DNA of 7,494 bases from Rhodobacterales bacterium UBA3077 (lineage in GTDB: Bacteria > Pseudomonadota > Alphaproteobacteria > Rhodobacterales > Rhodobacteraceae): assembly GCA_002366685.1 (NCBI GenBank), contig DFBP01000010.1:1-7494 (forward strand), read 5' to 3'. A program made the position numbers and the translations under genes. Below, piece by piece: positions 1 to 6,793 of this stretch. The first letter of the stretch is position 1; each line of letters starts with the position of its first letter. The notes beneath the pieces are model-generated. The model was not told where the DNA came from. It was given only the letters and a program-made list of their open reading frames with translations, and searched no databases.

Positions 1-497
1 AGGCTGCGCATTTCGTCGTAATCCAGCAAGCTGTCTTGTTTCCGCACGCCGTATTGCACCGCGTTGAACCACTTGCCAGACTGGTTTGGCCGCGCACCGT
101 GGGTCAGGTGCCCGCCTGATGCCAGATTCATGCCGAGGATAGTATCTCCCGGTTTGATCAAGGCATTAAATACGCCTTGGTTGGCCTGCGAACCGGAATG
201 GGGCTGAACATTCGCAAATTCACAGCCAAATAGAGCTTTGGCACGGTCGATCGCGAGGGTTTCTGCCACGTCTACATATTCACAACCGCCATAATAGCGG
301 CGGCCCGGATAGCCTTCGGCATATTTGTTAGTCATCACCGAACCTTGCGCTTCCATAACCGCCGCAGAAACTATATTTTCGGATGCAATAAGTTCTATCT
401 CGTCCCGTTGGCGGCCCAGTTCGCCGGTTATTGCGGCTTTGATTTCGGGGTCACGGCTATCTAGTGTTTCGGTGAAGAATCCTGAATCGATGGTCAT
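1..497 (-). CDS. glyA: Serine hydroxymethyltransferase, N-terminal part (cut by window start)
   Basis: This PLP enzyme interconverts serine plus tetrahydrofolate and glycine plus 5,10-methylene-tetrahydrofolate in the cytoplasm, feeding one-carbon metabolism. Reading the minus strand from the ATG at 497-495 gives 165 open codons to the window edge. Family hallmarks are visible in order: the N-terminal GFFTETL segment, ELIASEN (about residues 35-41), NKYAEGYPGRRYYGG (about 57-71), the HSGSQAN loop and GGHLTHG. The PLP-binding lysine lies beyond the window, so completeness cannot be judged. The start is supported by AAGGAG on the minus strand (505-510), seven bases from the ATG. The gene is transcribed divergently from nadK and has its own promoter candidate. 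The wording is very close to what I recall of Rhodobacterales SHMT. Identity is near certain. Confidence 0.97.
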   Translation of the reverse strand, partial: MTIDSGFFTETLDSRDPEIKAAITGELGRQRDEIELIASENIVSAAVMEAQGSVMTNKYAEGYPGRRYYGGCEYVDVAETLAIDRAKALFGCEFANVQPHSGSQANQGVFNALIKPGDTILGMNLASGGHLTHGARPNQSGKWFNAVQYGVRKQDSLLDYDEMRS

Positions 498-525
498 GGG
501 CGCTCTCCTTGGTTGGATTTTCCTT

Positions 526-555
526 CCTATAGGGGGATTTGGGCCCTTGGTACAA
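526..555 (-). promoter_or_regulatory. Sigma70-like promoter candidate for glyA
   Basis: On the minus strand, TTGTAC (555-550) is followed 18 bases later by TATAGG (531-526). The predicted transcription start near 519 would leave a leader of about 22 nt that still includes the AAGGAG ribosome site at 510-505. Both boxes match the consensus in four of six positions and the geometry is right. This is a by-eye prediction. Confidence 0.55.
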
Positions 556-579
556 CCCAAAACCGCCCACTGCGCTTCT

Positions 580-590
580 ATGTCCGACAT
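580..590. promoter_or_regulatory. Small palindrome in the glyA/nadK divergent spacer, possible operator
   Basis: The bases ATGTC-C-GACAT form a perfect 5-1-5 inverted repeat near the middle of the 158-bp divergent spacer. It sits roughly 60 bp upstream of both predicted transcription starts, a position that would suit a regulator acting on either promoter. It is short enough to arise by chance in a spacer this size, and I cannot match it to a known operator consensus. Confidence 0.2.
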
Positions 591-604
591 TCTGGATTGC
601 GCGC

Positions 605-636
605 TTGTAAACCGCACCATCCCTTGCAAATATAGC
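605..636 (+). promoter_or_regulatory. Weak promoter candidate for nadK and the downstream operon
   Basis: TTGTAA (605-610) resembles a -35 box and TATAGC (631-636) a -10 box, but the 20-base spacing is too long. An AATATA at 629-634 gives an 18-base spacing with a poorer -10. Either placement would put the start near 640-643, a very short leader just ahead of the nadK ribosome site. Some promoter must lie in 498-655, because glyA points the other way. The exact boxes are uncertain. Confidence 0.3.
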
Positions 637-645
637 GGGAACTTT

Positions 646-650
646 GGGAG
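646..650 (+). promoter_or_regulatory. Ribosome binding site that decides the nadK start
   Basis: GGGAG ends five bases before the ATG at 656. An in-frame TTG at 644 would lie on top of this site and has only a cramped GGGA (637-640) before it. The ATG at 656 is therefore the better start and removes four residues (TTG-encoded Met, then Gly-Ala-Asp) from the longest reading frame. Confidence 0.6.
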
Positions 651-655
651 CCGAC

Positions 656-1420
656 ATGGCATTTGAAAAAATACACTTTACGGCGAATGATACCGAAAAC
701 GCGCAAGCTGCAATGCAGAGGCTCGTTGGCTTGTATGGTCAGGTGGCTGTTGAAGATGCCGATGTAATTGTCCCGTTGGGGGGGGACGGGTATATGCTGT
801 CAACTTTGCATGCTTCTCAAAGCTTGCCGATGCCTGTGTACGGTATGCATCAGGGGGCGGTTGGTTTTTTAATGAACGAATACCTGGAAGCGGATTTACC
901 CAAACGTATTGAAGCCGCGGAACGGGCTGAAATTCATCCTCTGAAAATGCATACGCTTTGTATGGATGGCTCGGAGTCCCAAGCTCTGGCGATCAACGAA
1001 GTTTCATTGCTCCGAAATGGGCCACAAGCCGCGAAGTTACGGATTTCCATAAATGGACAAATCCGGATGGATACTTTGGTTTGTGATGGCGCACTGGTTT
1101 CAACCCCCGCGGGTTCAACAGCCTATAACTATTCAGCACACGGCCCGATTCTTCCGATCGATGCAAATATTCTGGCACTGACAGCGGTTGCGGCTTTCAG
1201 GCCAAGGCGGTGGCGTGGGGCTCTTTTGCCAATGGATGCAGATATCAGCATCGAGGTGTTGGAGCCGCACAAGCGGCCTGTCTCAGCGGTAGCGGATTCT
1301 TCAGATGTCCGGGATGTGGTGCGTGTGGATATTGGCATTGAGCCAAGCATTACCCACGCTTTGCTATTTGACCCGGGCCATGGCCTCGAAGAACGCTTGC
1401 TTAACGAGCAGTTTCAGTAG
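656..1420 (+). CDS. nadK: NAD kinase
   Basis: NAD kinase phosphorylates NAD to NADP in the cytoplasm, using ATP or, in some bacteria, inorganic polyphosphate. The 254-residue product is on the short side, as usual for alphaproteobacterial NadK. Visible motifs: the catalytic GGDG (residues 42-45), the GxxxGxVGFL segment (63-72), the NE pair (N114-E115) and TPAGSTAY (150-157), followed by the conserved SAHGPILP stretch and a FRPRRWRG motif I recall from alphaproteobacterial members. In the GFL segment the usual Asn-Arg appears as His65-Gln66 (GMHQGAVGFL). The GGDG motif is encoded across a run of eight Gs. The gene is first in the plus-strand run. Its stop overlaps the ribosome site of the following permease gene, nine bases before that ATG. 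Identity is secure; the phosphoryl donor is not known. Confidence 0.95.
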   Translation: MAFEKIHFTANDTENAQAAMQRLVGLYGQVAVEDADVIVPLGGDGYMLSTLHASQSLPMPVYGMHQGAVGFLMNEYLEADLPKRIEAAERAEIHPLKMHTLCMDGSESQALAINEVSLLRNGPQAAKLRISINGQIRMDTLVCDGALVSTPAGSTAYNYSAHGPILPIDANILALTAVAAFRPRRWRGALLPMDADISIEVLEPHKRPVSAVADSSDVRDVVRVDIGIEPSITHALLFDPGHGLEERLLNEQFQ

Positions 1421-1429
1421 GAGAATAAC

Positions 1430-2497
1430 ATGGCATTGAGTACCAGAACACAGCTGAAATGGTGGGGAATTACGGCGGTCGTAATGATCGCGGCCCTGTG
1501 GATATTAGGCGGCGCGCTGCTTCCCTATATCGCCGGTGCGGCAATTGCTTACTTGCTAGATCCGGCTGCCGACCGCCTCGTTAAAATCGGTTTTTCAAGG
1601 TTGTGGGCGACGATCGTTATTTGTTTGATATCGGCGACCATATTTTTCCTGGCCATGCTCATTGTCCTGCCGCTTCTCGTTGATCAGTTGGTGGGGCTGG
1701 CCCGATTAGCCCCCAATATGGTGGCCAATCTTCAAACCTATCTTGGCGAGAAGTTCCCGCAATTCTTTGTTGATGACTCGATGTTGCGGAAGGGATTGAT
1801 CTCCTTGCAAAACGTATTAACAGATCAGGGAATGGTGCTTGTGAACGGTATATTGAATTCATCGCTTGCCGTCGTTGATTTCGTTATCTTAGTGGTCGTT
1901 ACACCGGTGGTCTCTTTCTATCTTCTGTTGGATTGGGATCGGCTAACCGCCAAAATCGATAGCTGGCTGCCACGTGAACACGCGCCAACAATCCGGCGTT
2001 TGGCAAGGGATGTTGACGGTATTCTGGCTGGATTTGTCCGGGGGCAGCTTACAGTGAGCACAATTCTTGGCTGCTTTTACGCAATTTCGCTGGCGCTGAT
2101 CGGGCTACAATTCGGCGCTGTCATCGGGCTGGTCGCGGGTTTGATTTCTTTCATCCCTTTTGTCGGGTCGACAATCGGCGGCGGAGTTTCTATCGGCGTG
2201 GCACTGTTTCAATATTGGAATGATCCGATATGGATTGGCGTCGTTGCGGCTGTATTTGCATTTGGGCAATTTGTAGAAGGCAACTTTCTCACGCCGAAAC
2301 TTGTGGGCGGATCTGTCGGGCTGCACCCGGTATGGCTTATGTTTTCGCTGTCTGCATTTGGATCCCTGTTTGGGTTTGTAGGCTTATTGATTGCTGTGCC
2401 GGTATCGGCAAGCATTGGGGTTTTGGGGCGTTTCTTGATGGACCAGTATATGGAAGGCTCGCTATATAAAGGCCCGCAGCCGCCGGAGGACGAATGA
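1430..2497 (+). CDS. AI-2E/PerM-family membrane permease
   Basis: This 355-residue integral inner-membrane protein belongs to the AI-2E transporter (PerM/YdgG/TqsA) family. Hydrophobic segments lie at about 12-43, 58-84, 145-167, 207-225, 228-260, 268-282 and 300-333. A soluble stretch rich in polar residues lies at about 85-140. Family signatures are VRGQL (203-207), IPFVG (242-246) and EGNFLTPKLVGGSVGLHPVW (283-302). The family name comes from one autoinducer-2 exporter, and other members have been linked to ion or antiporter functions, so the substrate here is unknown. AGGAG (1419-1423), overlapping the nadK stop, supports the ATG. The last codons overlap the hdaA ATG by four bases (ATGA), a sign of translational coupling. 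A perM gene beside hdaA is a familiar alphaproteobacterial arrangement, to my recollection. Confidence 0.9.
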   Translation: MALSTRTQLKWWGITAVVMIAALWILGGALLPYIAGAAIAYLLDPAADRLVKIGFSRLWATIVICLISATIFFLAMLIVLPLLVDQLVGLARLAPNMVANLQTYLGEKFPQFFVDDSMLRKGLISLQNVLTDQGMVLVNGILNSSLAVVDFVILVVVTPVVSFYLLLDWDRLTAKIDSWLPREHAPTIRRLARDVDGILAGFVRGQLTVSTILGCFYAISLALIGLQFGAVIGLVAGLISFIPFVGSTIGGGVSIGVALFQYWNDPIWIGVVAAVFAFGQFVEGNFLTPKLVGGSVGLHPVWLMFSLSAFGSLFGFVGLLIAVPVSASIGVLGRFLMDQYMEGSLYKGPQPPEDE

Positions 2498-3156
2498 GCG
2501 CTGCCAAACAACTTGTGCTCGATCTACCGGTGCGGCAGGCTCTTGGGCGGGCTGACTTTTTTGTGGCACCTTGCAATGCGATGGCCGTTACTCAACTTGA
2601 TGCTTGGCAGCAATGGCCGCAGGGTCGGTTAGCGCTCGTTGGTCCGTCCGGCAGTGGGAAAACCCACCTGTCACATGTTTGGGCCGGCATGACGGGGGCA
2701 AAAATTGTAAAGGCGGTAAATCTACAGCTTTCAGATTCATCGGGCGCACTTGTGGTTGAAGATGTCGAAAGCATTGATGGCAACGAAGAGGCTTTGTTCC
2801 ATGTCTATAACGCGTTGCATGCTACAGGCTATCCGCTTTTGATTACCGGCCAATCCGCTCCTTCGCGCTGGGAGCTTTCCTTAGCTGATCTGCGATCAAG
2901 GCTCGAGTCGGTCCCGGTCGTGCAACTGGAATCACCAGATGATGATTTGCTTTCCATGATTATGGTTAAATTGTTTGATGATCGGCAGTTGCCGGTTTCA
3001 CCGAAGCTCATACGTTTTCTGGTTGCCCGGGTCGGACGGTCTTATGAAGCGGTTCACCAAATGGTAGCAGAGCTGGACAAAGCTGCGCTGGCGGCTCGAA
3101 AACCGTTAACGGTGCATTTGGCTTCAAAGTTTTTGAAAGAGCAGGCAAATGATTGA
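2494..3156 (+). CDS. hdaA: HdaA, DnaA-related regulatory inactivator of replication initiation
   Basis: HdaA is an AAA+ protein that binds the DNA-loaded sliding clamp and stimulates ATP hydrolysis by DnaA, preventing re-initiation. The 220-residue product has the DnaA ATPase core without the DNA-binding domain IV. Near the N-terminus QLVLDLP (6-12) resembles a clamp-binding motif. Walker A is GPSGSGKT (50-57). A Walker B-like strand with VVED follows at 87-90, having Glu-Asp where DnaA has Asp-Asp. The LITGQ sensor-1 strand, the LADLRSRL box VII with its arginine-finger candidate, and a sensor-2-like VGRSYEAV come later. GGAGG (2485-2489) precedes the ATG, which overlaps the permease stop. 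The stop lies 8 bp inside ppk. DnaA itself is excluded by length and the missing domain IV. A DnaA-like partner other than HdaA is less likely, given the N-terminal clamp motif. Confidence 0.92.
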   Translation: MSAAKQLVLDLPVRQALGRADFFVAPCNAMAVTQLDAWQQWPQGRLALVGPSGSGKTHLSHVWAGMTGAKIVKAVNLQLSDSSGALVVEDVESIDGNEEALFHVYNALHATGYPLLITGQSAPSRWELSLADLRSRLESVPVVQLESPDDDLLSMIMVKLFDDRQLPVSPKLIRFLVARVGRSYEAVHQMVAELDKAALAARKPLTVHLASKFLKEQAND

Positions 3157-5308
3157 TGCAGATTTTCTGAACGGAAGTAGGCCAGAGCCGGTTGAGATTC
3201 CCGTCGAGGGGCCCGCGAGATTTATAAACCGTGAGCTGTCTTGGCTCGCATTTAACTGGCGTGTGTTGGAAGAGGCTGACAACGAATCGGTTCCATTGTT
3301 GGAGCGCGTGCGGTTTTTGGCCATTTCGGCCACAAATCTGGACGAGTTTTTTACCGTGCGGGTCGCCGGCCTGCGCGAAATGTGTGTTGAGGGGATAAGG
3401 CAGGTTTCGGCAGATGGTCTGTCTCCGCAGGCGCAGCTGGAGAAGATCAACGACGATGTGCGGGCGCTGATGATCCGCCAGCAATCGACGTGGGTTAAAT
3501 TGAGCGCCGCACTTAAAAATGAAAGTATATTGATTCTCGGTAAGGACGATGTGCTTGAAAGCGATAGGGACGCGCTTGCCCGAACATTTATCGAACAGGT
3601 TTTTCCGATCCTAACGCCAATTGCATTGGATCCGGCTCACCCTTTTCCGTTTATCGGATCTGGTGGCTTTGCCCTGGCGCTTCAGCTTAAAAGAAAGGGG
3701 GATAAACCCCGACTCACCGCACTTTTACCTGTGCCTCCACAAATACCGCGCTTTTACCGGCTTGCTGATGGCGAAGATGGCGCGCTGCGATTTTTGCCGT
3801 TGGAAGCGTTGCTGGAAATGTTTGTCTCTGAGCTATTCCCCGGCTATCGGCTGCAAGGCAATTGTGCCTTCAGAGTGCTGCGCGATAGCGACCTTGAGGT
3901 GGAGGATGAAGCCGAGGATCTGGTGCGCGAGTTTGAAACCGCGTTAAAACGGCGGAAGCGGGGCAGGGTTATCCGGATGAGCATCTCGATGGATGCACCA
4001 AGTGAGCTACGCGACACCATCATTCGGGAAACAGGTGTTCAACCCGATGAACTGATCGAAACCGAAGGATTGATAGGATTTGATGATCTTTCCGAGCTCA
4101 TTCTAAGTTCCCGGCCTGATCTGTTATGGGGGCCGTTTACCCCCCGCGTTCCTGAGCGCGTGCAAGATAACGGGGGGGATATTTTTGCAGCGATGCGGCA
4201 AAAAGATATGCTGCTCCACCACCCTTATGAAACTTTCAACACGGTGGTTGAGTTTCTGCAACAAGCCGCGCATGACCCCGATGTGATCGCGATCAAGCAA
4301 ACGCTTTATCGCACCAGCCGAGACAGCCCGATCGTGGCTGCGCTTTGCGAGGCGGCGGAATTGGGGAAATCTGTCACGGCGGTTGTGGAACTTAAAGCAC
4401 GCTTTGATGAGGCGGCCAATATCCGGCTCTCGCGCACATTGGAGCGGGCTGGCGCAACGGTGGTTTATGGTTTTATTGACTGGAAAACCCATGCGAAAAT
4501 TTCGACAGTGGTGCGGCGTGAAAACGGTAAGCTTGCGACTTATACCCACTTTGGAACCGGAAACTACCATCCGATCACGGCAAGTTTCTATACAGATCTT
4601 TCGCTCTTTACCTGCGATAAAGCGCTGGGGCGTGATGCGGCCAAGGTCTTTAATTATGTATCTGGCTATGCCCAGCCGGAGAGCCTGGAGGCGCTTGCAA
4701 TCGCACCGCTGACCTTGAAATCGACATTACTGGAAGGAATTGAGGCCGAGATCGCCCACGCCAAAGCCGGCCGCCAAGCCGCGGTTTGGGCCAAGATGAA
4801 CGCGCTCATTGAACCCGAAGTGATTGACGCACTCTATAAGGCGTCAGCAGCCGGGGTGGAGATTGACCTCGTTGTGCGTGGCATTTGTGGGCTGCGCCCC
4901 GGCGTGAAAGGGCTTTCGGAAAACATCCGTGTGAAATCGGTGATCGGTCGTTTTCTGGAACACTCCCGCATATGCTGTTTCGGGAACGGATCAAAACTGC
5001 CTAATTCGAAAGCCAAGGTCTATATTTCCAGCGCTGACTGGATGGGGCGAAATCTGAACTGGCGAGTCGAAACCTTGGTGCCGATTAAAAACAAAACCGT
5101 TCATGCGCAGATCATCGAGCAGATCATGGCCGCAAATATGGCAGACACAGCCCAAAGCTGGGTTTTAAACGGTGACGGTGAATACTTACGGCACAAAGGC
5201 GAAAACCTGTTCTCGTGCCACAGGTTCTTTATGGAAAATCCGTCCCTATCAGGGCGAGGCGCGGCGGGCGCAAAAGATGCTCCAAGGTTAGCGCATGCAA
5301 GAGACTAA
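3149..5308 (+). CDS. ppk1: Polyphosphate kinase 1
   Basis: PPK1 reversibly transfers the ATP gamma-phosphate onto inorganic polyphosphate, through a phosphohistidine intermediate. The 719-residue protein is slightly longer than the 688-residue E. coli enzyme and appears complete. The N-terminal domain opens with FINRELSW (25-32) and SATNLDEFF (60-68), whose Asn corresponds to the ATP-contacting Asn of the family. Two metal/phosphate-site arginines are present in KQTLYRTS (R388) and ELKARFDE (R418). The KTHAK motif gives H448, matching the autophosphorylated E. coli H435 by spacing. H467 (THFGTGNYH) matches E. coli H454, and H605 (LEHSRI) matches H592. SSADWMGRN follows in the C2 domain. A tail of about 28 residues after SCHRFF resembles Rhodobacterales PPKs. 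The start overlaps hdaA by eight bases with AAAGAG (3136-3141) as a modest ribosome site. The end overlaps ppx by 14 bases. All catalytic residues are intact. Confidence 0.97.
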   Translation: MIDADFLNGSRPEPVEIPVEGPARFINRELSWLAFNWRVLEEADNESVPLLERVRFLAISATNLDEFFTVRVAGLREMCVEGIRQVSADGLSPQAQLEKINDDVRALMIRQQSTWVKLSAALKNESILILGKDDVLESDRDALARTFIEQVFPILTPIALDPAHPFPFIGSGGFALALQLKRKGDKPRLTALLPVPPQIPRFYRLADGEDGALRFLPLEALLEMFVSELFPGYRLQGNCAFRVLRDSDLEVEDEAEDLVREFETALKRRKRGRVIRMSISMDAPSELRDTIIRETGVQPDELIETEGLIGFDDLSELILSSRPDLLWGPFTPRVPERVQDNGGDIFAAMRQKDMLLHHPYETFNTVVEFLQQAAHDPDVIAIKQTLYRTSRDSPIVAALCEAAELGKSVTAVVELKARFDEAANIRLSRTLERAGATVVYGFIDWKTHAKISTVVRRENGKLATYTHFGTGNYHPITASFYTDLSLFTCDKALGRDAAKVFNYVSGYAQPESLEALAIAPLTLKSTLLEGIEAEIAHAKAGRQAAVWAKMNALIEPEVIDALYKASAAGVEIDLVVRGICGLRPGVKGLSENIRVKSVIGRFLEHSRICCFGNGSKLPNSKAKVYISSADWMGRNLNWRVETLVPIKNKTVHAQIIEQIMAANMADTAQSWVLNGDGEYLRHKGENLFSCHRFFMENPSLSGRGAAGAKDAPRLAHARD

Positions 5309-6755
5309 TCAGGAATATCACCGTGTTGGCGTTATCGACGTTGGCTCCAACTCGGTGCGCCTTGTTGTTTTTGACGGCATCGCGAGATCACCTGCCTATT
5401 TTTTTAATGAAAAGGTCCTTTGCGGCTTGGGGCAGGGGTTGGCTGAAAGTGGTGTGCTGTCCCCACCCGGGCGGGTGCGCGCCCTTCAGGCGATCAAACG
5501 GTTCGCTTTATTGTTGGAGCATATGGGGGTTGAAAAGGTTTCAACGGTTGCAACAGCCGCGGTCCGTGAAGCCACAGACGGGCCTGATTTTTGCGCCGAA
5601 GTCCTGCGCGAAACCGGCATTGAACTTTATGTCGCGAGTGGTGAGGAAGAGGCGAGATTGTCTGCACAAGGCGTGCTGCTAGGATGGCCGGATGCCCATG
5701 GACTGGTCTGCGATATTGGCGGTGCATCCTTGGAACTGGCAAGATTGAATAACGGGCAGGTTGGTAGCAGAGAGACCTCGGCGCTGGGTCCTCTTAAACT
5801 GGCCGATTACACCGGTGATATTGAAGCCCATATCCGCAATGTCGCGATTGAAACCATGAATACAGTTGGTGCTCCAAAGGGTGAGCGATTGTTCCTTGTT
5901 GGCGGCTCCTGGCGGGCTTTGGCGCGGCTTGATATGGCGCGGCGCGCTTATCCACTACATGTGTTGCACGAATATCAAGTAACGCCGGAAAACATGGCTG
6001 AAACGGCCAATTGGGCCAGTGAGCAGTCTCCGGAGGCGCTTGCCGAACTGACCGAAACCTCAATGGCGCGGCTTAATCTGGTGCCTTTGGCTTCCAGAGT
6101 TATGCAAGGGTTGATCGAAGTGTTGCAACCTTCGGAAATTGCGATATCTAGCTATGGCATTCGAGAGGGCATGCTTTATGAAGCGATGTCCAAAGACATG
6201 CGCCGCCTTGATCCGCTGATCGAGGCTTGCAGATATATGGAGGCCACAAATGCGCGCTTTCCCGGCTTTGGTGATGCGCTCTTTGACTGGCTGAAGGGCC
6301 TGTTTATAGATGCAGATCAACGCCTTTTGCTGGCGGCGTGTTTGTTGCACGATACTACGTGGCGCGCCCATCCCGACTACCGGGCGGATATGTGTTTTGA
6401 GACTGTAACGCGGGCGAATATGGGGGGGATAGATCATGAAGGGCGGCTATTTCTGGCATGGGCCATTCGCAGCCGGTACAAATCTGGAGGAGGCGAGGAG
6501 GGCGCATCACTTTCACTATTGCCAACAGAAAAAACCGATCTGGCGCGCAGGTTAGGCTTGGCCATGCGTCTTGGTGCCATGATCTCTGGCGCTCAGGCGG
6601 TGATGTTGAAAAATACCACTTTGACCATAGAAAACGGCTCACTGACCCTCTGCCTTCATGGGAATGCAAAATCCTTGATGGGGGAAGTTCTTGAAAAGCG
6701 CCTTCAGGCCCTTGCCAAAGCTTTTGATCTATTGCCAGCCATAGAAACACAATAA
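5295..6755 (+). CDS. ppx: Ppx/GppA-family exopolyphosphatase
   Basis: This family cleaves terminal phosphate from polyphosphate and, in some members, the 5' phosphate of pppGpp. The 486-residue protein has the ASKHA-fold signature VIDVGSNSVRLVV (13-25, with D15), the ATAAVREA motif, the acidic SGEEEARL (115-122) expected to hold the catalytic glutamate, and the phosphate-binding DIGGAS (140-145). The C-terminal half carries the HD-like helical domain with LLHD (H352-D353) and a later GIDHEGRLFLAW segment. Its length is close to that of long Ppx proteins, not the short two-domain forms. AAGG (5284-5287) lies seven bases before the ATG, which is inside the end of ppk. Adjacency to ppk favours exopolyphosphatase over guanosine pentaphosphatase, though both activities are possible. 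The terminator begins immediately after the stop. Confidence 0.94.
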   Translation: MQETNQEYHRVGVIDVGSNSVRLVVFDGIARSPAYFFNEKVLCGLGQGLAESGVLSPPGRVRALQAIKRFALLLEHMGVEKVSTVATAAVREATDGPDFCAEVLRETGIELYVASGEEEARLSAQGVLLGWPDAHGLVCDIGGASLELARLNNGQVGSRETSALGPLKLADYTGDIEAHIRNVAIETMNTVGAPKGERLFLVGGSWRALARLDMARRAYPLHVLHEYQVTPENMAETANWASEQSPEALAELTETSMARLNLVPLASRVMQGLIEVLQPSEIAISSYGIREGMLYEAMSKDMRRLDPLIEACRYMEATNARFPGFGDALFDWLKGLFIDADQRLLLAACLLHDTTWRAHPDYRADMCFETVTRANMGGIDHEGRLFLAWAIRSRYKSGGGEEGASLSLLPTEKTDLARRLGLAMRLGAMISGAQAVMLKNTTLTIENGSLTLCLHGNAKSLMGEVLEKRLQALAKAFDLLPAIETQ

Positions 6756-6756
6756 A

Positions 6757-6793
6757 AAACGGCCCGCCATAGCGAGCCGTTTAAAATATTTTT
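6757..6793 (+). terminator. Intrinsic terminator after ppx
   Basis: The arms AAACGGC (6757-6763) and GCCGTTT (6776-6782) pair perfectly. Inside, CGC (6765-6767) pairs with GCG (6772-6774) around a CATA loop, with one C/A mismatch between the two stems. The right arm ends in TTT and is followed by AAAATA and then TTTTT (789-793 of the 6700s). The left arm is preceded by an A-run, so the same hairpin has a clean U-tract when read on the minus strand and could work in both directions. It starts two bases after the ppx stop and closes the operon. Confidence 0.8.

Noticed and set aside
644..655. TTG start at 644 giving a longer NadK
   Set aside because: The GGGAG site at 646-650 serves the ATG at 656, and the extra residues show no family similarity.
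457..657. Minus-strand open frame of 66 codons running from the nadK start into glyA
   Set aside because: It covers the promoter region and enters glyA out of frame. Its product looks like translated non-coding sequence, and glyA has its own good ribosome site.
325..666. Plus-strand open frame of 113 codons opposite the glyA start
   Set aside because: It is antisense to the clearly coding glyA N-terminus, crosses the divergent promoter region and matches no family I know.
3008..3484. 158-codon minus-strand frame spanning hdaA and ppk1
   Set aside because: It is the antisense shadow of two well-supported genes, with no family features.
4124..4570. 148-codon minus-strand frame inside ppk1
   Set aside because: It is the antisense shadow of the C1 domain of ppk1, whose catalytic motifs are unmistakable on the plus strand.
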